Shown piece by piece: positions 10,591 to 20,586 of a stretch of 21,334 nt of DNA; position 1 is the stretch's first letter, and the number at the start of each line of letters is the position of its first letter. Both the position numbers and the translations under genes were made by a program. Location of the stretch: NCBI GenBank assembly GCA_027604685.1, contig JADHYX010000368.1, positions 1 to 21,334 of the forward strand. The letters are read 5' to 3'. The notes below the pieces were generated by a model. It ran no database searches. It saw nothing but the letters and a program-made list of their open reading frames with translations, and had not been told where the DNA came from. The DNA comes from Lobulomyces angularis (Eukaryota; Chytridiomycota; Chytridiomycetes; Lobulomycetales; Lobulomycetaceae).

Positions 10591-10988
10591 TTACAATAAT
10601 TTTTTTTTATTTTTTTCTTTTTTTTTTTTTTTTTGGTCAAAAATGTTTTACTGCATAAGTTTTTTTTTTTTCCTCATTACAAAAAAAAGTTGTATATATA
10701 GAAAAACTTTACAGTTTTTTTGAAAATAAAATTAGTCTCTAATTTTAATTGTAAAAAAAAATAAATTAACATTTTTTACTTAATCAAGATGTAAATTTAT
10801 TTTTTTTAAAATTCTCAATTTTTAAAAAGTTAATTGTGAAATTATTAAGTTGTCCTAGAAATATTGAGACATTTTTTTTAAAAAAATACATTTATAAAAA
10901 ACATGAAAACAACTACATAAAGTCTAAAAAGGAATATTAAAAAAAAAAAAAATAGTTTCTGTTTAATAATCTTTTTGAAAATACGTAG
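10591..10988. other. Convergent 3' flanks
   Basis: This AT-rich spacer lies between the stop of the mucin-like gene and the stop of the class C GPCR. It should hold both 3' UTRs and polyadenylation sites (AATAAA-like words near 10724 and 10761 on the plus strand). No gene is visible. Confidence 0.5.
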
Positions 10989-13784
10989 TTATTTCTTTTG
11001 ATTTGCTATGCAATGTTGGCAATGAGTACAATATTCAGCTTGCTTTTCTTGTGAATTTCTTTCATCACCTCTTTGACTATTAACAACACTACTTCCTGCA
11101 GTCGACTTTTTTATACCAGTTTCCATAGGTCCTTCATTGAGAGGTGTTTTGGAATACACTACAAGCAACTTAGGTAAAAAGTTGATGGAAATTACAAGTA
11201 AAAGAGAACAGTTTGCTACTAAATTTATTAACAGGTGTTGGGTTGAAGGCAATGAAGATGTTAAAACTAATGGAATAAGAATGATAATGGAAAGGGTGAA
11301 GGTGTAGATAGCCATCATAATGTGCTTGCTTTCATTAAATTTTGACCAAACGTTTCTTGTTCCAAAAGAAATAAAAATTCTAAAATTTGATTTTAAGTAT
11401 CAATTAGACTAAGTCAGATTTAATTTACCCAAATAATAGCGTCAAACAAATGGGACACATTAAAATAAATAGCCACGTTGTTTGATTCTGCATTCCACAA
11501 ATGTTCCAAATATGTGAATTTACTTCAACATCCATCATCTATAAAATAAAATTAAAAATATTTTTTTTTTGACAAGAAATACCTGATATCCACCGTTGGA
11601 AAACAAAAAACATAACAATATAATGACGTTTACTGCAACCCATGAACCAATATAGATTACCATTTTTACTGGAGTCACCGAGCCAACTTTCAATTTTGAA
11701 CTAGTTTGAAATACTTTTTGAATTCTCCCTAAAATATACAAATAGAAACATTAAAAATAGAAAAAAATTTTTGTTTTTCTTTACAATTTTTAATAACCAT
11801 AGCTGTAAATAATGTTAAACATCCAATTGAGAATAACCACAAAGTAGCGTTACAAGAACTAGCTACTTTTAAATTTAAATTAAACACCAAAAGGCCAACA
11901 AATGCCAATAGTGCACCAAAAAGATAAAAACTTAAAAATAATGGTGAAGCAGCAACAAAAACCTCATGCTTTTGTAACTTAAACATGGCAGCTGCAAATA
12001 ATCAAAAAGAAAAAAAAAAAGACATATTCTTGAATATACTATCCTTTTTTTTTTTAAGTACCTGCAAACAATATTGTAACTAGTATACCAATTGAGGCAA
12101 GTGCAATACCAGAATATAAAATTTCCACAGGAACTGAAGCAGATGGAAGTCGAAATGTGTTCATTGATTTTTGAATATCGACTGTCCTAATATATTTAAA
12201 ATGATTTAAAAAAAAAAAAACTTTTATAATTGCTTTTTACATGTTGCGTAATCCTGCTTCTGCTGAAACTGTACCTCCTAAAATTTTATTTACCCAACCA
12301 AAAATATTTGCAGAAACTTGAAGATAACGTGGAGATGTTTGAGAGGAAGGTCTTGCAACAACTTGAAGATTTTGATAAACATCACAATATCCTAGTGCAT
12401 TACAAACATCTTTATCTATTTTACAAAAAAAAAAGAAAAAAGTTTTTTAGTTTTTTTTTTTTCAGATATACCAAAATAAAGATTTTTTACAGATGGAAGA
12501 TAGCCAACTTTAATTGCTCTTTCCTTTTGAAATTCTGGGCTTAAGAAATATTGCAATACCTTAACGGAGTCGTCAATATTTTTGCTGTATTTGCTAACAG
12601 CCAATTGGTATCCACCAAGTGCTGCTCCAGACTTTCCTGGAACTGAACCAGGTAATGGACTGACACCAAAGGAAGTTTTTAGAGGCGAGCCTCTAGTTGC
12701 TCCAGCTGCAGCAGGCCAGTTCAACATAAAAACTAAGTTTCCTTGCAGCCACTTGTTTGTTAAGTCTGCTTTATTCCATAATAGAGATGCTATTGGTGTA
12801 AAACTATCTCGGGTAATCCATTTTGAAAACATATCCAATAACTTGATTGCTTCCTCTGATACGATTTTTACAGTTTTATCTAACGCTATTATTTCACTTG
12901 AGACGACACTGGATCTTATAGAGTACAGCCATTGAACAAAAGTACAAGTTAATCCTTCATATCCCAAATAGTTTCCACTAAAGCCTGAATGATGATAAAT
13001 ACAAAAAAAAATTCCCAATTAAACAATACCGTAAAGGTCTGGGTTAGTAGATGCTCTCTCTTTAGGTAGAATAGTTGCTAACATATTATGCATTTCATCC
13101 CAAGTTTGTGGAGGTGAAGTATAATTATATTTTTGTAAAAGATCAGTTCTATAGAACAAAACACCGTAATCAACAAATAACGGAACAGCAATTTGTTTCT
13201 GATTAACATTGTCATTTTCTACGATTGCTTGCAAATGTAAGTCCAATAGTTCTTTTGGGATTTTATTTGTTAAGTCAACGAAATGCTCCGAAAATTGCCC
13301 TAGAATTTTTAAATAAAAATAATTTTAAATTTTTTAATTATTAAAATATAAAAATATTTTTTTATTAAACCTGGCCAAATTATATCGAGTGAAAGAATGT
13401 CATATTCCACATCCTTAAAAGTCAATAAACTGCTAACCTAGAAAAAACAAAAATAAATATTTAGTACAGCATAAATATTTTATTCAATGTTTAATTGTAT
13501 TTTTTCATTATTTATAACTTTTCAACTAACAAAACTCAAGTAATCGTTACTAATTGATGTTCCGGCGAATTCAACAATCACATCAATTCCTGTTTCACTT
13601 TTAATTTTATCAATAGTTGGTTGACAAGCCTCTAGCTCTAAAGTAGTATTTTTTGTGAATGGAAGCAAGAGAAGTTTTACTCCTAAGATAAAAAAAATAA
13701 AAAAAAAGCACGATTATCAATATTCTCACTCGCTTCAATCAACATTATCATAATCAAAAGAACCAGTGCATGGTTAATTTTCAT
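10989..13784 (-). CDS. Class C GPCR with bacterial-type extracellular solute-binding domain, 11 exons, 736 aa
   Basis: This surface receptor probably binds a sugar or other small solute outside and signals through G proteins. Exons: 13784-13730, 13682-13531, 13437-13371, 13299-13030, 12984-12472, 12415-12241, 12186-12062, 11991-11785, 11728-11583, 11538-11429, 11379-10989; all phases agree. Residues 1-18 form a signal peptide. Residues about 20-360 match the extracellular solute-binding fold of ABC importers: DVEYDILSLDIIWPGQF, IAVPLFVDYGVLFYRTDLL, PQTWDEM, DLYGFSGNYLGYEGLTC, WLQGNLVFMLNWPAA, GGYQLAVSKYSKN and a FLSPEFQ-to-GYLPSV end. A linker with a CNALGYC pair leads to seven helices (about 431-700) of the 7TM_3 type, with the conserved RNVWSKFNESKHIMMAIY before the last helices. 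The tail is Ser-rich and ends in a CTHCQHC cluster. In GABA-B and metabotropic glutamate receptors the binding domain is of the LIVBP type; here it is a carbohydrate-importer type, an architecture reported in early-diverging fungi. Confidence 0.9.
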
Positions 13785-14298
13785 CTTTAATTTTTTATAT
13801 TTTATATTATTTAATTTATTTTCTTTTGCAATTTTTTTTTTTTTTTACTTAAATCTTTTTATATCCTAATTATTTATTTGGCAACCTCCAAGTGTACTGT
13901 TGTTTTTTTAACCAATCCAATAAAAAAAAAAAACAAGGATTTCATTAAAAACACTCGCTAGCGGATTTCTTTAATGATTGGTAGAAGTGCACTGATTTCT
14001 CAACTTTAACTCGTAGATCTGTTACTTAATGTTTTTGTTTCAAAACAAATTTTTTAATGATTGGTTGGAAGTGTCATTTTTTTTTTTTTTAAATTTAGAT
14101 AAAAATAATAAATTTAGAAATTTATATTTTTAATTTTTTTTTGTTATTGATATTGTTTATCGAAACTTTCCATTTGGTAAACAAATATTGGTAAAAACTA
14201 ATTCACAGTCAGTAATTGCAGTTACCATGCCTTCGTTTTTTTTTTTTTTTGCCTTAACACCAAAACTTCCTTGTTATGTTAATCTTTGTGAGCAATAG
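13785..14298. other. Upstream region of the class C GPCR
   Basis: No exon is visible. It contains three CCAAT-type words: CCAAT at 13912-13916 (plus) and ATTGG at 13977-13981 and 14060-14064 (CCAAT on the minus strand, in the sense of the GPCR). The last two sit inside a near-perfect 20-base repeat listed separately. I searched this stretch for a UEV domain that could belong to the Vps23-like gene to the right and saw none. Confidence 0.5.
13970..14073 (-). promoter_or_regulatory. Repeated CCAAT-containing element upstream of class C GPCR
   Basis: Two copies of TTTAATGATTGG, each followed by a tract ending AAGTG, lie at 13970-13989 and 14053-14073, 83 bases apart; the second has one extra base. 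Each holds a CCAAT box on the minus strand, 193 and 276 bases before the receptor ATG, a usual place for Hap/NF-Y sites. The repeat is seen directly; the regulatory role is inferred. Confidence 0.35.
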
Positions 14299-14466
14299 AT
14301 GGATTTAAAATTATTATTTTTTCTTTATGCATTATTTCACTTGCAGTCATCTGCCTCAAAAATTTTTTTCAACCAAATTTTTTTTCAACCAAATGAGAAC
14401 TATTTTCTTTTTTTTTCCTTTTCACAGGTTAAAGGTCAAATTTTTTTTTTATGGTACAAAAACTAA
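14299..14466 (+). CDS. Doubtful 55-residue ORF with signal-peptide-like start
   Basis: An ATG is followed by MDLKLLFFLYALFHLQSSAS, a good signal-peptide shape, and then a Phe-rich remainder that mostly reads through T runs. I know no homolog. It may be the first exon of a small secreted protein (a GT donor follows CACAG at about 14428) or simply a chance ORF in T-rich DNA. It is just upstream of the Vps23-like gene on the same strand, but its sequence is not UEV-like. Confidence 0.18.
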   Translation: MDLKLLFFLYALFHLQSSASKIFFNQIFFQPNENYFLFFSFSQVKGQIFFLWYKN

Positions 14467-14672
14467 TTAAAACCTTTTTTTTTTATAAATTTTCTTTTTA
14501 TTTTTTTTTACGGATTATAATATTTCATAATAAATCCTATTAAAAAAAAAAACTCGTTTTAATTAAAGTGAAAACCTTTTTTTTTTTTTGTTTTTCACTC
14601 GTCTTAGGCTTTCTTTTTACATTTTGCAGTTACTATTTATATTTTATATACCACTTAATATATTTTAATAAG

Positions 14673-15471
14673 GATTTGATACAAAAAGACCAAGATAGAA
14701 TTTGTTTTTGTATTTAATAGAAAAAAAACAACAAAAAAAATTTTTTTTAAGAATTTATTATATCATAAACATCAATAAATTTTACTATAATTTTTTTGTA
14801 GTAAATGCACATCATGGAACAAAAGATGATTTTAAGTTTCTCTCAATGCAGCTAAAGCTTGAATATTCTGAGTATAATTCTAGACACTTGGGAACATATG
14901 GCCAAACGAATGAAGCTGCTGAAAAGCTTGTTGTTGACGGTAAAAAATTAATAATAATTTTGATTTTTTTTTTGTAAATACCTTTTTTATTTTATATTTT
15001 TTTTTGTCAGAATGAAATTACAAAAACAATTAAAACGTTAAATAATTCAAAAGAAACAATGAGCGAAGAAATTAAGCAATTGAACAGTAAACCTGACATA
15101 GAAGTGAGCGAAATCATTGTTGGTTTAAATCCAATTGACGAACAGTAGTTTATAATAAAAAGTATTCCACTTTCTTTTAAAACAGCATTTTTTTTTTTTT
15201 TTTTTATTATTTTCTATCCAGATTGTACGAATTAATGGCAGAAGATTTAGCAATTGATGATACCTTGTATGTTCTCGACAAATCACTTCAAATGGGTTTA
15301 TGTGATTTATCACAATTTCTTAAGGTATTCCTTTTTTTTTTTTTTTTTTATCTTAAAATGAATTTTTTTATTTTTTTTTTAATTTAGAATCTTAGAGATT
15401 TAGGGAGAAAACAATTTAAGACAAGAAGTTTGATAAAATTAATTAAAAACCAAAAATCTTTGGGTACTTGA
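14673..15471 (+). CDS. Vps23/TSG101-like ESCRT-I stalk and steadiness box, lacking the UEV domain (partial or truncated)
   Basis: Vps23/TSG101 is the ESCRT-I subunit that sorts ubiquitinated cargo at endosomes. Exons seen: 14673-14703 (DLIQKDQDRI), 14802 to about 14932 (coiled coil through TYGQTNEAAEKLV), 15011-15144 (NEITKTIKTLNNSKE to IIVGLNPIDEQ), 15222-15324 (LYELMAEDLAIDDTLYVLD to LSQFLK) and 15388-15471 (NLRDLGRKQFKTRSLIKLIK to the stop). The last three give an intact steadiness box, the part that docks on the other ESCRT-I subunits, with the family pattern AED-AI-DTLY, L-QFLK, R-LGRKQF. No UEV domain, which in the family binds ubiquitin and PTAP motifs, and no proline-rich linker is found upstream. 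No ATG is in frame before Met at 14846. The obvious donor of exon two (after 14939) is out of phase with exon three, while GTT before GTTGAC at 14932 would fit. It may be a core-only paralog, a 5'-truncated copy, or a gene with an unseen distant first exon. Confidence 0.7.
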
Positions 15472-16351
15472 TAAATTAAAGAAAAAAGTTTTAAAGAAAA
15501 AAAAAAAACTACTTTTACTACATGTGTTGTCTTCAATTTTTGGATTTTTTTATTATTTAAATTTAATTTTTTTTTTTTTAAACCTTTTTAATAATATTTT
15601 TTTCAACCTAAATCAAAGAGGTTTCATTATGTTATTAATGTGGTGATAATTATACGGTTGTAATGATCCCCAAGAGAAAGTTAAGGTTTTAACAAGAGAA
15701 AAAAATTTTTTATTTGTTTTATTTATAATTAAATAGATTAATTTATAAACTTTTTTTTTAAAAAAATTTGTAAAAATATAAACAATAAAGTATTTAGAAA
15801 TGCAAGGTTTTTTTTTTTTTTTTTTTAATTAGAAGATGGTTTTGAATATACGGCTCTCTCAACCAGTCATCGATCCTACTACCAAATGTCGGAAAATTAT
15901 CCATTTTATTTTTAAAACTTTTTGATGATTGATGTAGAGACTGTTATGAATTTTTAAAATTACAGATAAAAATTAAGGTTTGGATTCAGTGTTCCTTTAT
16001 TCTCTACATTCTTTATTTTATATAACAAAATCCAATTTTCACTATGAAACCGCTTAAATCTCTAGAATTTATAGCTTATTAAAAACACTTTCGTCAAGTT
16101 AAATGATTGTGCTTGGTAAAACAGATTTTTTAAATTTAGAAACATGGTCTTTCATCGTCAAAGTAGCTGCCTCTAACTCTTATCATTAAATTATAAAATA
16201 GAAAGTATCTCATATTTATATTGTAATTGTCTCTTTCAATTCTCTCTTGTCAACTTCTGCCTCTTCCAAGACACATTTTGAATTTTTTTTATTTTTATTA
16301 ATTTTAGAAAAATAATAATTAAATATACATACATATAAAAAAATAAGAATA
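15472..16351. other. Intergenic region upstream of the nucleolin-like gene
   Basis: AT-rich, with two less biased patches. At 15817-15922 a T run and AATTAG precede a 29-codon frame starting MVLNIRLSQPVIDPTTKC, which looks like a stray exon but joins nothing I can find. At 16140-16280 a pyrimidine-rich stretch (CTCTTTCAATTCTCTC) lies about 100 bases before the ATG and may be the core promoter or transcript start of the nucleolin-like gene. No RNA gene was recognised. Confidence 0.45.
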
Positions 16352-18529
16352 ATGTCAAAAGAATTAAAACTTAAAACAAAAAAATCTAAGAAATTAGAAG
16401 GTAAATATTAACTTTCCCTTTTTTTTTTTTTTAGCATTTATTAGAAAAACTCAATAATTTATTTTTATTCCTATATAAATATGTTTTTTTTTTTAATTAG
16501 TTGTCCCAACAAAAAAGACAAAAGTTGTTCCTGAAAAGAAAGGTAAAAAAATAAAAAAAAGTGGTTTTTTAATGTTTATCTTTTTTTTTTTTTTTTTGTA
16601 GAAAAAAAGTTAACAAAAAAAAAGGTAGAACCAAGCTCAGAGAGTTCATCAGATTCAGAGGAAGAGGAAAAAAAAAAACCTGTTTCTAAAAAATCTAAAA
16701 AAGTTGTACCTGTCGCAAAACCAGCATCATCTAGTTCAAGTTCTTCATCATCATCATCCTCAAGTGAAAGTGCAGCTAAAAAGCCAAAAAATAAAGTTGT
16801 TGCCTCTACAAAAAAAGAATCATCATCATCATCTTCTTCTTCATCGTCCTCTGAGGAAGAAACCCCTACTTTAAAAAAAGTTGTAACAAAGAAAGAAGAA
16901 TCCTCATCATCATCTGATTCATCTTCAGAAGAAGAAGTAAAAGTTAGTAAAAATAAAAAAAAAGCCGCAGTACCTGAAGTAAAAAAAGCTAAAGTTGAAG
17001 TAAAAAAAGCAGAAAGCTCTGATTCATCTTCATCTTCATCAGAAGAGGAAAAAGCTGATGCAAAAGCTGATGCAAAAACTGCCAAAAAAGCTGATAGTAT
17101 AGAATCCAGTGACTCTTCATCTTCATCATCAGAGGAAGAAGAAGAAGAAAAGGCTGTTGCAAAGACCGCCTCCAAAGCTAAAAAGGCCGAAAGCGATAGT
17201 TCTGATTCATCATCATCATCATCCGAAGAAGATTCCCCTGCTGTAAATGGAAAAGACAAAATGCAAGTAGATAAAGATGGCTCAAGTGAAAGTGATACAT
17301 CAAGTGATTCCTCAAGTAGCGAAGAAGAAGCTGAAAAAAAAAATTTGAAACGTTCAAATGACGATTCAGCAGCTGCCCCAGCTCCTGCTAAAAAAATTAA
17401 AAATGTGGATGGTGCTGCAGTTGCCGCTCCTGCTGCTAGTGAAGAAGGAGATGCTGTAACAACTTGTTTTGTAGGAAATATGTCCTTTCATGAAACCGAA
17501 GATACATTATGGGCTACATTTGATGAATGGGTTGGGGCTGGAAGTGTAAAGGAAGTTAGATTAATTAGTGATAAGCAAACTGGAAGACCAAAAGGGTAAA
17601 AAAAAAAAAAGGAAAAAAATTGAATATTTTAATTTTTAAAAAAATATTTTTTTAATTTAGTTACGGTTATGTTGAATTCAATACTGCTGAACAAGCTCAA
17701 AAAGCTTTAGAATTTAAAGATACAGAAGTTAACGGTAGGCCATTACGCATTGATTTGTCATTACCAAGAGCAAAAAAAGAAAACGGTAAAGATACTAAAG
17801 GTGCATCAAATCCACCAGCAGATACTTTGTTTATTGGAAATTTAAGCTTTGATACTTGGGAAGACTCAGTCAGAGAATTATTTGCACCACATGGTGAAAT
17901 TTATTCAGTTAGATTACCTACTGATAAAGAATCTGGAGAACCTAAAGGGTAAAAACAAAAAAAAAAAAAATTTTTTTAATTTATATATTTTCATTAAAAT
18001 AAAATAAGATTTGGATATGTACAATACTCAAGTATTGCAGAAGCAGAAGCTGCTCACGCTGCATTAAATGGAGCAGAACTTGACGGTAGAAATATTAGAT
18101 TAGATTTTGCTGCCCCAAGAGCACCAAGGTAAACAAAAAAAATTTTTTTTTTTTTTTAACAATTTTTTTTTTTAATGTAGGGAAGAAGGAGCTGATTGGG
18201 ATTGTCCATCTTGTAGTAATAACAATTTCGCAAGAAGAACTGAATGTTTTAAATGTCAAGCCCCTAAACCTGCAGGTGCAGGTAGTGGTGGTGCTCCAGC
18301 TTCACGAGGTGGAAGAGGTGGTGCTAGAGGTGGTGCCAGAGGTGGTGCCAGAGGTATATTTTTTTTTTAGCTTTGTGCATAAAGTTGACTAAATTTTTTT
18401 TTTTTTTTTGAAGGTGGTAGAGGTGGTCGAGGCGGTGCCAGAGGAGGAAGAGGTGGTGCTTCAAGAGGAGGAAGTACAAACCGTGGTGGTTTTGGAGACT
18501 TTAAAGGAACCAAAATCAGTTTTGATTAA
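16352..18529 (+). CDS. Nucleolin-like RNA-binding protein (Nsr1/Gar2 type) with two RRMs, RanBP2 zinc finger and RGG tail, 593 aa
   Basis: This is a likely nucleolar protein for pre-rRNA processing and ribosome assembly. Exons: 16352-16400, 16501-16542, 16602-17595, 17661-17948, 18009-18128, 18181-18353 and 18414-18529; phases agree and give 594 codons. Residues 1 to about 310 are Lys-rich blocks alternating with runs of Ser and Glu/Asp (SSDSSSSSSEEEE), the casein-kinase-2 target pattern of nucleolin, Nsr1 and Srp40. RRM1 spans about 316-392 (RNP2 CFVGNM, RNP1 KGYGYVEF). RRM2 spans about 415-495 (RNP2 LFIGNL, RNP1 KGFGYVQY). Then comes a RanBP2-type zinc finger at about 503-523 (WDCPSC, N, ECFKC: Cys506, 509, 520, 523), and a Gly/Arg tail with many RGG repeats ending KGTKISFD. 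The RRM pair and RGG tail are standard for Nsr1/Gar2; the zinc finger is an extra and recalls FUS/TAF15 proteins. Introns split both RNP1 motifs at the same GG phase-2 position. Confidence 0.92.
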
Positions 18530-18589
18530 TAGAAAAAAAAAGAAAAAAAAAAAATTTTTAATTACTTTTTTTTTTTTTACATTTTTTAT

Positions 18590-18609
18590 AATTATTATTA
18601 TTATTATTA
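18590..18609. repeat. (ATT)n microsatellite in convergent 3' flank
   Basis: A short run of ATT units lies in the 219-base, T-rich spacer between the stops of the nucleolin-like gene (18529) and Snx4 (18749). It is simple low-complexity sequence. Confidence 0.6.
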
Positions 18610-18748
18610 CTTTTTATTTTTTTATTAATTTTATTTTTATTTTTTTTTTAATTCTTTATTTTGTTTTATTGTTTTCTTTTTTTTTTTTTTTATCTTTAAC
18701 ATATTTGATATGTACAACAACTAAATTTTTTATTTTTAATTTTTTTTT

Positions 18749-20514
18749 TTAACATTCAATATTTTCAATGAGAGGTATTAATTCATCCCAAAATTTCGCA
18801 CACTATAAAGCAAAAAAAAATTAAAAAAAAATTTTTTAATATTTTTTTTGTTACATTGTCATGGTAAACAAGTTGAGAGTCAATGAAGGAAGAAAAGTTT
18901 GATTTAAAGTCTTTATCAGCTTCTCTGTTAAACAGTAGGATTTCTTTTTCTACTTGGAGGGAAAAACTTTCTAGGATTTCTTTACTGGTGTTTAGAGCAT
19001 CTTGTAACTATTTTTTTTTTTTTTAAAAATTATAAATTGAAAATAAAAATAAAATAAAATAAATAAAAAATATATAATATAATTAATATATATTTTTTTT
19101 TTTTTTTTATTTTACCTCTGTTATTTTTAAAGCTAATTTATCCAACTTTTGTTGTCTGGCAACTTCACTATCGACGCCTTTAATTTCTTGAAATTTTCCT
19201 TGTAAAAATTCGGTTAACCTGTTACCGCCAAATCTGGATGTGCTCATTGTTCGGTCTCTATCAGCGATATGATTCTTTAGATAATTGTCAAGTTCCTCTA
19301 CGTCAACTTGCTTTTGGTCTCGGGTTTTTAGTACCTCTTTTACTTGTTGACAGTACGAAATATATTCTTGGATGCAATTTAGATAAACAGTTTCTTCAAC
19401 TGTCAACTATATTTCAAAAAAAAAAAAAAAAAAATAATAAAAACTTTTTTATTTATTTTTTTTTTTTATATATATTTACCTTGTCTTTTAATGCAATGGT
19501 AACATTTCTAACAATTTTACCAAAATCATTTATCGATAATTTAATCTGAGTTTCCATTTCACTTAAACCAATCACACAATTTGCAAACTCTGTCATGTCC
19601 TGCTCTAGTTCTGTTTGTTGTTTTAATAATCGGTGATGTGCCTTTTCAACTGAAATTAGGTTTTCCTATATTATTAAGTTTAAAAAAAAAAAGAAAAAGA
19701 ATTGTAAAATATATAATAAATTATATCTTTTTTTACTTCCAAATTATCAATATTTCCTTTCAAATCCAAAAACTTTTGATCAGGAACTTTTACTTTAGAA
19801 AAAGCATTTAATAAAACTTCACTAAAACTTTCAAACACTTTATTAGAACTAGAATTACTCCGTTGTCTACTAGTTGATTTTTGTTCACCATCTAAATCAG
19901 TGGTGGTAGTACTAGTACCAGCGGTAAGATCTTCAGTTAAAAAAGTTTTTAATACTTCAGACTTTTGAAGTATTGGATGACGACTCAACCTCTGTAAATA
20001 AGATTGTAGTGCTGTTCTCCTTTTTTCGATAAACTCTTGAGAAAATCTATCACCGGTAATGTATTCTGTAAAAAATAAAACATTTAATTATTTTTTGTTT
20101 AATTTTTTTTTTTTTTTTTTTATGTATACCCATTCTATGCTTTCCTGGAGCTGGAGGTAAAATTGAAGCTGGATGTGCTTCGGATAAAGCTTTATGTAAA
20201 TTTATAAAATCTTGAAATCTTCTACGTACTGAATACTCTTTTTGCGAAAAATTTTTTAAAGTTGTCTAATCAAAAAAGGAAAAAAAAAAGAATTATATAC
20301 TTTTTTTTTTATTTTTTTATTATAATACTTTGGTTAAAATTAAATAGGAAATGTAACCACTACTTCCATCACCGTTTTTTCTGGGTTCAGTTAAAGTTAT
20401 GGTTAACCTATTTTCAGTAAAATTTTCAACGTTGGTGTGCACTGATGGTAGAGATGTAGTGGTGGATTGCTCCTCTTCCCAACTTGTAGAATCTATAACT
20501 GTTGAAAACATCAT
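18749..20514 (-). CDS. SNX4: Sorting nexin Snx4/Atg24 (PX-BAR), 7 exons, 444 aa
   Basis: This is a peripheral endosomal protein that binds PtdIns3P and forms membrane tubules; in yeast Snx4 recycles SNAREs from endosomes and supports selective autophagy. Exons: 20514-20329, 20265-20130, 20065-19737, 19665-19480, 19406-19116, 19007-18855 and 18802-18749; all phases agree. The PX domain runs from about residue 35 to 145: YSVRRRFQDFINLHKAL (RRRF is the lipid-contact motif), ILPPAPGKHRM, then EYITGDRFSQEFIEKRR and LQRLSRHPILQ, which is Snx4-like rather than Vps5-like. A Ser/Thr-rich linker follows, then a helical BAR region (about 190-444) with KVPDQKFLDLKGNIDNLE, YISYCQQVKEVLKTRDQKQVD and a C-terminus FWDELIPLIENIEC, typical for Snx4 (WxxLIP near the end). 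Two ATGs are adjacent; the first is used. It is convergent with the nucleolin-like gene. Other PX-BAR proteins (Snx7/Snx30, Atg20) are less likely. Confidence 0.88.
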
Positions 20515-20586
20515 TTTTTTTTTTCTTTATTTTGGTTATTTACAAAAGAATTAAAAAAAAAAAAAATAAAGATCAATTTCTTTTTT

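Noticed and set aside
12582..12935. Plus-strand ORF of 117 residues
   Set aside because: Antisense of the solute-binding domain exon, where the minus strand encodes conserved family motifs.
15900..16180. Possible box C/D snoRNA (TGATGATTGA near 15923)
   Set aside because: No matching CTGA box D at a proper distance and no terminal stem.
16576..17259. Minus-strand ORF of 227 residues rich in Ser, Asp, Glu and Phe
   Set aside because: It is the antisense of the Ser/Glu/Lys repeats of the nucleolin-like gene; the plus strand joins in phase to two RRMs.
18408..18752. Plus-strand ORF of 114 residues
   Set aside because: Wrong frame of the last RGG exon running into T-rich 3' flank.
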